From Leifsonia shinshuensis (GTDB taxonomy: Bacteria > Actinomycetota > Actinomycetes > Actinomycetales > Microbacteriaceae), in the NCBI RefSeq assembly GCF_022606355.1, contig NZ_JAHHZQ010000003.1, positions 434,001 through 498,000 of the forward strand: 64,000 nucleotides of DNA. Reading direction: 5' to 3'. The position numbers were made by a program, and so were the translations under genes. Below, piece by piece: positions 52,501 to 59,584 of this stretch (positions within the stretch are counted from its first letter, which is position 1; the number at the start of each line of letters is the position of its first letter). The notes beneath the pieces are model-generated. The model was not told the origin of the DNA. It was given only the letters and a program-made list of their open reading frames with translations, and did no database searches.

Positions 52501-53130
52501 GGGATTCGCCCCGACCGAGAGCGTCGCCACGACGCTGGCGTTCGACGGGTCGATGACGCTCACGTTGCTGGAGCCGGGATTCGCGACCCACAGGCGCGCA
52601 CCTCCCGGGCTCAGGGCGAGCCCCATCGGGTTGCTGCCGACGCCGACGGTGTGCGTGACGCTGAGCGATGCCGTGTCTACCACAGAGACGCTCGACGAGC
52701 CGTAGTCCGCCGCGTAGAGTGTCGCCCCGTCTTCGGAGATCGCCAGGCCGAAGGGGTTGGTACCGACGGTGACGCTCCCGACCACCGTGCCGGTCGCTGT
52801 GGAGATCTTGCGGATCGCGTTCGCGTTGAAGTCGGAGGTGTACAGCGTCTGCCCATCCGGCGAGATCGCGAGCCCGATGGGGCGCCCGCCGAGCGTCCAG
52901 CTATCAGATACTGTTTGGGTGGCGGTGTCGATGACCTTGATCGTGCCGTCACCCTGGTCCGCCACGTAGGCGCGCGCGCCATCGGGCGAGAGCTTCACCC
53001 ATGCCGGGCTGACGCCGACCGAGAGTTCCTTGACGAATCCGGGTGATGTCGCTGCCGCCGGAGTCGCTCCGACCATGATCGCGAGCGCCCCGACGGCTAT
53101 CGCCGCCGCGACCTTGATTGCTGTTCGCAT
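49570..53130 (-). CDS. Secreted multidomain protein: YVTN beta-propeller, GxGYxYP putative glycosidase, Ig-like domains
   Basis: The protein has 1186 residues. A signal peptide ends near residue 28 (GATPAAATS). Residues 30-335 form a seven-bladed YVTN-type propeller with repeats such as GANPADVAFLPNGSRAYVTN. Ig/IPT-like parts follow to about 520. The next 480 residues match the GxGYxYP putative glycoside hydrolase: VVDITNDSPQAKFAARALEG, YVTFNASDGDNLSYNQN and GGPDGLGYP at about 845. Two C-terminal Ig-like domains end it (EWSPPVTVAYQWVRDG). AAGGAG precedes the start. A CTATCTGATAG site upstream joins it to the FadR regulon. It likely attacks an external polysaccharide; the activity is unknown. 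Confidence 0.8.
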   Translation of the reverse strand: MRTAIKVAAAIAVGALAIMVGATPAAATSPGFVKELSVGVSPAWVKLSPDGARAYVADQGDGTIKVIDTATQTVSDSWTLGGRPIGLAISPDGQTLYTSDFNANAIRKISTATGTVVGSVTVGTNPFGLAISEDGATLYAADYGSSSVSVVDTASLSVTHTVGVGSNPMGLALSPGGARLWVANPGSSNVSVIDPSNASVVATLSVGANPADVAFLPNGSRAYVTNAGANTVAVVETTTGVTTATIALDGTPSGVKATPDGSTMVVTKTSGGVSLIDVATGQATSVSGPWGAFMVDITGDGRYAYVTDRDRNAVNILDLKPVPAPPAAPQASAGDGSATVALADGAEVGDYTITAKPGAQTCTIHQPSTECSITGLTNGQPYVFVALETGGTVTSAESAPVTPRSAIPATALRIIGHHEVARGDAVRVEGTGYAPGESVAVSSAGGPLAATTIADRFGDIALAVPVPDGAALGTLTLTASGASHQATAAVTIVAPAVVSVAALIPKTPAAQTPVKVVDITNDSPQAKFAARALEGIINRDGAKVYLYETSIEHNWVTDSGDFSGRGHIDLPGTAATDPGLVALLTAYPTAAHSIALYDTEREWTFDIAMTAAGIHDALPIDASLVPVVQGVLGTATPTTDYSFIGQSREAAYRWAIDEQLPATDRSAAFYLGLRSDWQTLPWRLYDYATATRGFVFNLDWTVPAQQALATEIMKRYPAKTPVMGYSANCGDCGASMAFTNGLYWYAADLFGNASLWSSFPSTSSVSQRAPQATAATADTIYVTFNASDGDNLSYNQNVTPRDLKDPSAATLPYGYSISPLLLQLASPMASWLYANTPASAELVGGPDGLGYPGADTPDPVWSGWLQDNATTMSNAGITSATLWDMGDVNSTRTAQYVAAAPGITGTFLGYYGGQGDIKQFGATQIAQDSRATTAGVSQIEADLRAQTPDASKPRFITYQTYSGPTTPTDVAAMIARLATDFPGRFVFLAPKDYVATYLAYADPAPAAPAASRAPSVSGEAAVGKTLSADSGEWSPPVTVAYQWVRDGEPIAGATGSTYRVAPADIGSTIAVSVTATTGAGGSARATSTGVFVRYASTLTVTPNRYLGLSTQSWSVTVAVSSRASIAPGGTVTVLVGSKAYSATLVNGRAVIPLAKQAAGIRPISAAYTGSDTTRPSYGMTAFAVIG

Positions 53131-53169
53131 ACCACTCCTTTGTGCAGCACGGTTGACTTGGAGGTTAAG

Positions 53170-53180
53170 CTATCTGATAG
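53170..53180. promoter_or_regulatory. FadR-type operator CTATCTGATAG, site 1
   Basis: This is a perfect 11-bp palindrome located 40 bp upstream of the secreted protein start. The same palindrome (central W) occurs at 56506-56516 and 57346-57356. Minus-strand TTGCCG and TAGCTT elements flank and overlap it, consistent with a repressed promoter. Confidence 0.65.
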
Positions 53181-53224
53181 GCAAGCTGACGGCAAGCCCG
53201 AGTTCCCCGGCGGTCCACCGGGCG

Positions 53225-54139
53225 CTACTTCAGTGCGCCCGCGGTCAGACCCGAAGTGATGCTCCGGTTGAAGAGCACGAAGAGCACGAAGGGGACGACA
53301 GCGGAGACGAGCACTCCCGCGGCTACGACCGTGTCCTGGATGAGGTCCGGACGCTCCACGCTGCCGCGCAGGAGGGAGATCGCCACGGGCAGCGTCCGCT
53401 TGTCGGGCGATTGCAGGATGAGCAGGGCGAACAGCAGATCGTTCCACAGGTTGAGGAACGTGAAGCTCGACAGCGTGAGGAACGCCGGCTTCGCCACCGG
53501 GATCGCGATGCTCCAGAAGAGTCGCCAGGTGTTGCACCCGTCGATCCGTGCTGCATCGATGATCTCCGACGGCAGCGCGGTGAAGTACGACGACATCATG
53601 AACGTCGCGAACGGGAGGCTGAGGCCGACGTAGACCAGCACGAGCCCGGCGTGCGTGTCGATCAACCCGATGTCGAGGACGACCTTGAAGATAGGGATGA
53701 TCAGCACGGTGACGGGCAGGATCATGATCGCCATCACGACCCGCAGCAGCGTCTGACTGAACGGGAATGGAATGAGCGAGAACGCGAAGCCGGCCATGCT
53801 CCCGAGGACGACCGTGATCGCCGTGCCGAGCACGACCACGATGACGGAGTTGAGCACGTAGAGCCCGATGTTGCCCGAGGTGAACACCGCTTGGAAGTTG
53901 TCCAGCGTCGGCGGGATCGGGAACGACAGCCGGTCAGCGAGGTAGGCGCCGCGGGTCTTGAACGCCGTCTCGATGAGGAAGACGAACGGATAGATCGTGC
54001 TCACGCCCAGGACCAGGAGGCCGAGGAAGGCGAACACTCTGCCGATGCGCGGTGGTCGGCGCCGGCGTTTGCGGGTCGCGCCCACGGGACGCCCTGTCCG
54101 GGTCTCGGTGATGGTCGGTTCGGAGACGATCGTCATCAT
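53225..54139 (-). CDS. CUT1 sugar ABC transporter permease (MalG type)
   Basis: The protein has 304 residues: a basic N-terminus (RKRRRRPPR), about six membrane segments and an EAA-type loop at about residue 196 (DAARIDGCNTWRLFWSIAIP). ATG 54139 overlaps the upstream stop (ATGA); a second ATG follows directly. It is last in the transporter operon, 95 bp before the secreted protein gene. Confidence 0.93.
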   Translation of the reverse strand: MMTIVSEPTITETRTGRPVGATRKRRRRPPRIGRVFAFLGLLVLGVSTIYPFVFLIETAFKTRGAYLADRLSFPIPPTLDNFQAVFTSGNIGLYVLNSVIVVVLGTAITVVLGSMAGFAFSLIPFPFSQTLLRVVMAIMILPVTVLIIPIFKVVLDIGLIDTHAGLVLVYVGLSLPFATFMMSSYFTALPSEIIDAARIDGCNTWRLFWSIAIPVAKPAFLTLSSFTFLNLWNDLLFALLILQSPDKRTLPVAISLLRGSVERPDLIQDTVVAAGVLVSAVVPFVLFVLFNRSITSGLTAGALK

Positions 54140-55074
54140 CGGGCTCCCTCGAGTCGGCGCTCCCGTTTCGCAGCCCGGGACTGGTACAGGAAGTAACCGC
54201 CGAGCAGCACGGCCATCACGATGAAGATGACCATTCCGATGGCGGCGGCATAGCCGGGATTCCCGTATTTGAACGCTGTGTTGTAGACGAGGAGGTCGAG
54301 CGTCGTCGACGAGTTCCCCGGGCCGCCCTGCGAGAAGGCGTAGATGATCTGGACGGAGCCGGAGAAGACCGAGATCAGGACCATGATCGTCCAGAATTCG
54401 ATGATGTGGCGGACACCCGGCATCGTCACGTGGAAGAAGCGACTCCACCACCCTGCCCCGTCGAGCTCCGCCGCCTCGTAGAGCGACGCCTCGATGCCGC
54501 CGAGCGCGGCCGAGTAGAACAGGACGCCCATCCCGAAGCTGGACCAGACGAGCAGTGCCCCGACGACCCACATGATGATGTCGGTGTTCACCGTCCATTG
54601 CTGGGCGAAAGCGCCCAGCCCGGCTTGGCGCAGCATCGCGTTGAGGGGGCCGTCCGGCCCGAGGATCACGACGAACAGGGTGCCGATGACGGCCGGTGAC
54701 ACCAGTACCGGGAGGATGTAGGCGATCTTGAACGCGCCGCCGAGCGGGATCCGGTCATGGATGACGGCGGCGAGCAGCAACGGACCGAGCACCCAGATCG
54801 GAACGAGCGCCAGCAGTTTCAGGCTGTTTCCGAGCGCCGCGAGGAAGACGTCGTCCGAGAACATCTTCGTGAAGTTGTCGAACCCGGTGAAGACCGGATC
54901 GGCGATGCCGTTCCAGCGTGTCATCGCCAGGAAGACACCCTCGAAGATCGGGTAGATGCGGATGACGAGGAGGATCGCCATCGTCGGCCCCAGGAACAGC
55001 AGGAGCGTTGGGATGTTCCGGATCCAGCTCCGGGCGCCGCGACGGCGATCCACCTCAGTCGTCATGTTCGTCAC
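54136..55074 (-). CDS. CUT1 sugar ABC transporter permease (MalF type)
   Basis: The protein has 312 residues, about six membrane segments (IPTLLLFLGPTMAILLVIRIY first) and an EAA loop at about residue 200 (YEAAELDGAGWWSRFFHVTMP). GTG 55074 overlaps the binding-protein stop as GTGA; an internal ATG at 55065 is an alternative. Confidence 0.93.
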   Translation of the reverse strand: MTNMTTEVDRRRGARSWIRNIPTLLLFLGPTMAILLVIRIYPIFEGVFLAMTRWNGIADPVFTGFDNFTKMFSDDVFLAALGNSLKLLALVPIWVLGPLLLAAVIHDRIPLGGAFKIAYILPVLVSPAVIGTLFVVILGPDGPLNAMLRQAGLGAFAQQWTVNTDIIMWVVGALLVWSSFGMGVLFYSAALGGIEASLYEAAELDGAGWWSRFFHVTMPGVRHIIEFWTIMVLISVFSGSVQIIYAFSQGGPGNSSTTLDLLVYNTAFKYGNPGYAAAIGMVIFIVMAVLLGGYFLYQSRAAKRERRLEGAR

Positions 55075-56399
55075 TTCGTCGGGAACAGGGTCTCTCGCTG
55101 ATCGACCCGCGACTTCTCAGCGGCGTCGAGCGCTTCCTTGACCGTGGTCTTGCCGAGCATCGCGAGCTCGATCTGCGTCTGGAAGATGTCGTTCGTCTTC
55201 GAGTCCTGCATGCTGTGGGCCATGAGACTCGTCGGCAGCTTCTTCAGCGCGGCGACGATCGACGCCGCCCCGGGGTTGGCCTTCTCGTACTTGTCCCAGC
55301 TCACGCCGGAGTTGTTGGGGAAGAGGCCCAGGTCGTCGAAACGCTGCTGCTGGTACTTCGCGCTCTCGAGCTCCTGCGCGAACTCGGCGGAGAGCTTCTT
55401 CATCGGCGAGAAGCTGGTGACGGCCCAGACATTCTGGGGGCCTGCGGGGACGAACGTCGGCGACCGGTCCACCTTCAGCGTCGGGAGGTAGCCGACGTTG
55501 TCCGCACCGATCCCGGGGGTCTGCGCGTCCTTGGTGGCACCGAACGGCTGCACCTGGCTGTAGATCGCGAAGGTCATGCCCGCCTTGCCGTCGGTGAAGG
55601 GCTGGAAGCCGTCCGGATAGAACGGGGTCGAGGGCATCTCGGAACTGAAGCAGCCGTCCTGCAGGAGCTTCATGCCGGCCTCGACTGCTGTGGTCACCGG
55701 CTTCGCGTTCAGAGGCTGCGTGTAGTTCAGAGACTTCTTGACCGCCGACTCATCGGCGACTCCCGGCCACAGCGCCGAATAGATCCAGCCGGTGAGGTAG
55801 CCCTCCTTGTTCCCGCCGGCAAGCGGGATGTATCCCGCCTTCTTGATGGCGCCGCAGGCCGAGATCAGCTCGTCGAGGGTCTGCGGGGGGTTGTCGGGGT
55901 CGAGCCCGGCCGCGGTGAAGATCTGCTTGTTGAAGGCGATGCCGACACCCTGGAGGCCGATCGGGACGCCGTAGGTGTTGCCGTCGAACTCCGTCCCCTC
56001 CCAGCCCGAGAGCGACTTGCGGGTGTCCGCGCTGATGTAGCTCTGGATGGGAGCGAGGGCGTCCTTGATCGCGAGAATGTCGCCCCAGGGCAGCGTCATC
56101 ACGACGTCGGGGCCCTTCTTGGCCTGCGCTGCGGCTTGGAGCAGGGTGCGCACCTGAACGGTGTCGGCCGGCTGCTGCACCCGCTTGATCTTCACACCCG
56201 GGTGTTCCTTCTCGAACGCCGCGGAGGCGTCGTCGAAGGTCGAGACCCATTTGGGGTCGTTCTGGAGATCCCAGACGGTGATGGTTCCGGTCGTCGCGCC
56301 GTCGCTGCTTCCGCCGTTGCCGGAGGTGCAGGCGGAGACGCCGAGCAAGATGGCGAGACCGCCGATGCCCGCGAGGATCCGACTCGTTCGTTTGCGCAT
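55071..56399 (-). CDS. CUT1 sugar ABC transporter, substrate-binding lipoprotein
   Basis: The protein has 442 residues. A lipoprotein signal ends at lipobox VSAC near residue 24. Family-1 landmarks are ITVWDLQNDPKWVSTFDD, FEKEHPGVKIKRV, GPDVVMTLPWGD and a late AGPQNVWAVTS segment. It leads a three-gene transporter operon behind operator site 2. With GH36 and four Gfo/Idh oxidoreductases nearby, an alpha-galactoside is a plausible ligand. AGAGAGG lies ten bases before ATG 56399. Confidence 0.92.
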   Translation of the reverse strand: MRKRTSRILAGIGGLAILLGVSACTSGNGGSSDGATTGTITVWDLQNDPKWVSTFDDASAAFEKEHPGVKIKRVQQPADTVQVRTLLQAAAQAKKGPDVVMTLPWGDILAIKDALAPIQSYISADTRKSLSGWEGTEFDGNTYGVPIGLQGVGIAFNKQIFTAAGLDPDNPPQTLDELISACGAIKKAGYIPLAGGNKEGYLTGWIYSALWPGVADESAVKKSLNYTQPLNAKPVTTAVEAGMKLLQDGCFSSEMPSTPFYPDGFQPFTDGKAGMTFAIYSQVQPFGATKDAQTPGIGADNVGYLPTLKVDRSPTFVPAGPQNVWAVTSFSPMKKLSAEFAQELESAKYQQQRFDDLGLFPNNSGVSWDKYEKANPGAASIVAALKKLPTSLMAHSMQDSKTNDIFQTQIELAMLGKTTVKEALDAAEKSRVDQRETLFPTK

Positions 56400-56505
56400 T
56401 GCAGTTAGACCTCTCTGTCTGTGGCTGTGAATGCGACCAACCTCGGGATGAACGACGTGACCTCACGGGTCACAAGATCGTCGGTGGTTGATGGCTGAGG
56501 CGAAC

Positions 56506-56516
56506 CTATCAGATAG
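56506..56516. promoter_or_regulatory. FadR-type operator CTATCAGATAG, site 2
   Basis: This perfect 11-bp palindrome lies between the regulator gene and the transporter operon, 107 bp before the binding-protein start. It matches sites 1 and 3 in all but the central base. Transcription of the transporter is therefore probably controlled separately from the regulator gene. Confidence 0.65.
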
Positions 56517-56558
56517 TTATCGCTCCTGCCAACCCTCACCCCCGAGGTCGACCATCCC

Positions 56559-57275
56559 TCACACGCCGAAAGCCTCGAGGTCAGCACGCGTCGCACGGAG
56601 ATGCTTGCGCATCGCAGCCCGGGCGGCACGCTGGTCGCCCGCCTGGATCGCGGTCAGGATGGCGCGGTGCTGCTCGAGCACGGGGCCGAGCGTCAGCCCA
56701 CGGCGGGCGTGGCCGGACACGCTCAGCCGCCGGCTGGCGCTGAGCGCGTCCGAGAGCTCCTGCATGAGCAGCGCCATCATCCTGTTGCCGGTCGCGTCGG
56801 CGAGCAGACCGTGGAACTTGAGGTCCTCGCGGCTGAAGGACTCCGCGTCACCCACGCTGTCGGCCATCGCCTCCACCGTCTCCGCCATCTGCGCGATCTG
56901 CGCGCGCGAGGCGTTCTGCGCCGCGAGGGAGGCGATCTGCACCTCCAGCGCGTGCCGGATCTCGAGCAGGTCGAGCGCAGCCCTGCTGTCCCGGCGGACC
57001 GCGGAGCGGAAGAAGTTGCCGACGCCTCGGCCGTTGAGTGACGACACGACCGGCCGGCGACCGTTGTGGATGTCCACGAGCCCGCGGGCTGCGATCTCGC
57101 GCATGGCCTCGCGCACCGTGAGCCGGCTGACCTGGAGCGTCTCGGCGATATCGCCCTCGCCCGGCAGGCTGTCGCCCGGCTCGTATTCATCGAAGACGAG
57201 ATGCTCCAGATAGTCGGCGGCTCGTTGAACCGACGATCCGCTCCCCTTCGACTCGGCTTTCTGCGCCATCGACAT
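56559..57275 (-). CDS. FadR-subfamily GntR transcriptional regulator
   Basis: The protein has 238 residues. The winged helix (GDSLPGEGDIAETLQVSRLT, VREAMREIAARGLVDIHNG) covers about residues 15-80, followed by an FCD domain with metal-site residues (EDLKFHGLLADATG, LEQHRAILTAI). The start is ATG 57275; a second ATG at 57269 is better spaced from CGGAG. Divergent from the Gfo/Idh operon and flanked by copies of CTATCWGATAG, it is the natural candidate for binding them. FCD members sense sugar acids or similar carboxylates, so a dehydrogenase product could be the inducer. Confidence 0.9.
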   Translation of the reverse strand: MSMAQKAESKGSGSSVQRAADYLEHLVFDEYEPGDSLPGEGDIAETLQVSRLTVREAMREIAARGLVDIHNGRRPVVSSLNGRGVGNFFRSAVRRDSRAALDLLEIRHALEVQIASLAAQNASRAQIAQMAETVEAMADSVGDAESFSREDLKFHGLLADATGNRMMALLMQELSDALSASRRLSVSGHARRGLTLGPVLEQHRAILTAIQAGDQRAARAAMRKHLRATRADLEAFGV

Positions 57276-57331
57276 TGCTCCGTTTCACTGCGTGCCATCT
57301 GCGGGAGGGTCGGCTATAAGGCGGTTAGACC

Positions 57332-57359
57332 TTGACACAGCAAACCTATCTGATAGATT
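57332..57359 (+). promoter_or_regulatory. Promoter of the Gfo/Idh-GH36 operon with FadR-type operator, site 3
   Basis: A perfect -35 TTGACA (57332-57337) and a -10-like TAGATT (57354-57359) are 16 bp apart. The operator CTATCTGATAG (57346-57356) fills the end of the spacer and overlaps the -10, so bound repressor would exclude RNA polymerase. It lies 46 bp upstream of the first ATG and in the divergent region of the regulator gene. Confidence 0.65.
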
Positions 57360-57401
57360 TCCCGCAGTCTTAGCTTCAACTGAACACAATGGAGGACAAG
57401 G

Positions 57402-58478
57402 ATGTCAAACGGCACTGTACCGCTGAGCGCAGTGGTGGTGGGAGCCGGTGCGGGTGGGACGCTCAGCATCGACGCGCTCGAGCGATCGGAGCGGTTCACC
57501 CTCACGGCCGTCGCCGATCTCGGCGAGGCGGCACGGGCCCGGATCGACGATCGGTTCGCGGGACGTGTGCGGACGTACCCGTCGGCCGAGGAGATGTTCG
57601 CCGCAGAAGCAGTCGATGTCGTGTGCGTGTCCACCTATGCCCCGACGCACCTTCCGCTCGTCGAGTCCGCGCTCGCGCTGCCGACCACGCGCGGTCTCCT
57701 CGTCGAGAAGCCCCTCGGCGACACGACTGCGGCCGGTGCCGAGATCCTTCGGCTCATCCGGGCGCACGGCCTGCCCGTCGTCGTGCCGCACGGTCTCGCC
57801 GCGCAGGCCGCTCCCAGCGAGATCGTCTCTCGCGTCCATCGCGGCGACATCGGCCGCCTCCGGCTCGTCGAGATCGAGTGCAACGAGTGGGACATCATCA
57901 ACGCGGGCATCCACTGGCTCCAGTTCTTCGTCTCCCTCATCGGCGACGACCCGATCGAGTCCGTGCTGTCCGCCGCCGACACCTCGACCGGAACCTTCCG
58001 CGACGGCATGCAGGTCGAGACGGAGGCCGTGACGTTGGCGCACACCCGCGACGGGGTACGGCTCGTCCTGGAGACCGGCGATCACATCGAGATGGCGCGG
58101 ATGGACACGGTCGCACTCATGCGTATCGTGGGCGACCGGGGCTTCATCGAGTACGGAGCCTACGAGCGGGCGTACACCCTGGTCACGCCCGACCGCGATC
58201 GGGAAGTCGTGACGCTCGACGAGTTCGCGGTGAGCGGCCATCAGCGTCATCTCGAGCACCTCGCCGCCCAGATCGAGGCCGGCACGACCGACTACGCCAT
58301 CCCCGACTCCTCGCTCCGCGCTCTGGAGGCGGTCGAAGCGGCCTACCTCTCTCACCGCGCCCGCAGCACCGTCCGGCTGCCCCTCGCCGATCACGGCGCC
58401 GGCACGCCCTGGGCGGGCTGGGACCCCGGCGCGCCCTACTCGGGCACCGGCGGCGGACGCAACGGCCGGGAGCTCTGA
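57402..58478 (+). CDS. Gfo/Idh/MocA-family oxidoreductase (1 of 4)
   Basis: The protein has 358 residues. The Rossmann motif is VVVGAGAGGTLSIDAL, the family EKP motif appears as LLVEKPLGDT at about 100, and a Gfo/Idh C-terminal barrel follows, with DIINAGIHWLQFF carrying the usual catalytic His. Such enzymes oxidise or reduce sugars and inositols with tightly used NAD(P). GGAGG lies six bases upstream of the start. It is first in an operon with another Gfo/Idh, GH36 and two more Gfo/Idh genes. Substrate unknown. Confidence 0.88.
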   Translation: MSNGTVPLSAVVVGAGAGGTLSIDALERSERFTLTAVADLGEAARARIDDRFAGRVRTYPSAEEMFAAEAVDVVCVSTYAPTHLPLVESALALPTTRGLLVEKPLGDTTAAGAEILRLIRAHGLPVVVPHGLAAQAAPSEIVSRVHRGDIGRLRLVEIECNEWDIINAGIHWLQFFVSLIGDDPIESVLSAADTSTGTFRDGMQVETEAVTLAHTRDGVRLVLETGDHIEMARMDTVALMRIVGDRGFIEYGAYERAYTLVTPDRDREVVTLDEFAVSGHQRHLEHLAAQIEAGTTDYAIPDSSLRALEAVEAAYLSHRARSTVRLPLADHGAGTPWAGWDPGAPYSGTGGGRNGREL

Positions 58479-59584
58479 TGGGCGCACCGGTCCGGATCGG
58501 GATCATCGGAGCCAGCTGGCGCGCGCAATACATCCTGCGCATCGCCGCCGCCGCACCCGAGCGATTCGAGGTCGGCGGGATGCTCGTCGCCCGCGAGTCC
58601 TCCGCCGAGAGCGCCCGCGCGCGCTGGGGCGTCGCCGCCACCACCGACCGCGCCGCCTTCCTCCGCGAGGGCTTCGATTTCGTGGTGATCTGTGTTCCTC
58701 GAGACGTCGCGCCGGAACTCACGACGGCCGCCGTCGCCTCCGGGCTCCCCGCCCTGATCGAGACACCGCCCGCTGACACGGTGGACGGTCTCCGCGATCT
58801 CTACCGATCGCTCGGCTCGTCCGCGCCGGTCCAGGTCGCCGAGCAGTACCCCCTCCAGCCCCAGATCGCGGCGCAGCTCGCGGTCGCACGTTCCGGCCTC
58901 CTCGGCGAGGTGCACCAGGTGCGCGCGTCGTTCGCCCACGGCTACCACGCGCTGAACGTGATCCGCCGGGCCCTCGGCGTCGGGTTCGAACCGGTGACCG
59001 TCTCCGGTGCCGTCGTGTCCGATCCCGTCGTCGCGGTGCGCGGTCGCGACGGGAGGCTCGACGAAGCGCTCCCGGTCGTGGCCGACCGCACGATCGCCCT
59101 CCTCGAGTGGGGAGGTCGCTCGGCGGTCTACGACTTCGACGGCGAGCAGTACGTTTCGCCGATCCGGCGGAGGAGTCTCTCGATCACCGGCTCTCGCGGA
59201 GAGCTCGAAACCGACTCGGTGGCCTATCTCGACCAGGACGACGACCCGGTGGAGGAGACCCTCCGCCGTCACGCGACGGGCCTCGACGGCGATCTCGACG
59301 GTTACCACCTCGAGCGGATCACGCTCGGCCCGCGCACGCTCTACTCGAACCCGATGCGCGGCGCGCGGCTGAACGACGATGAGATCGCGGTCGCCGACCT
59401 GCTGCTGCGGATGTCGGAGTTCTGCCGTGGCGGCACGTCCTTCTCAAGCCTCGCGGACGCCTGCCACGACCACGCCCTCGGACTGCTTGTCGAGGCGTCG
59501 GCACGCGCCAGGACGTCGCTGACGTCTGAAGCGCAGCCGTGGGACTCCGCGCAGAGCGACACCCGGACGGCGGCTGCCCGATGA
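58478..59584 (+). CDS. Gfo/Idh/MocA-family oxidoreductase (2 of 4), divergent
   Basis: The protein has 368 residues. The N-terminus RIGIIGASWRAQYILRIA is a Rossmann strand, but the usual EKP triad reads ETPPAD (LIETPPADTV), so the canonical lysine is missing. HGYHALNVIRRALGVG supplies a His in the expected catalytic helix. Loss of the EKP lysine suggests an altered reaction or a non-classical role. It overlaps the first oxidoreductase gene by one base and GH36 by four. Confidence 0.8.
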   Translation: MGAPVRIGIIGASWRAQYILRIAAAAPERFEVGGMLVARESSAESARARWGVAATTDRAAFLREGFDFVVICVPRDVAPELTTAAVASGLPALIETPPADTVDGLRDLYRSLGSSAPVQVAEQYPLQPQIAAQLAVARSGLLGEVHQVRASFAHGYHALNVIRRALGVGFEPVTVSGAVVSDPVVAVRGRDGRLDEALPVVADRTIALLEWGGRSAVYDFDGEQYVSPIRRRSLSITGSRGELETDSVAYLDQDDDPVEETLRRHATGLDGDLDGYHLERITLGPRTLYSNPMRGARLNDDEIAVADLLLRMSEFCRGGTSFSSLADACHDHALGLLVEASARARTSLTSEAQPWDSAQSDTRTAAAR

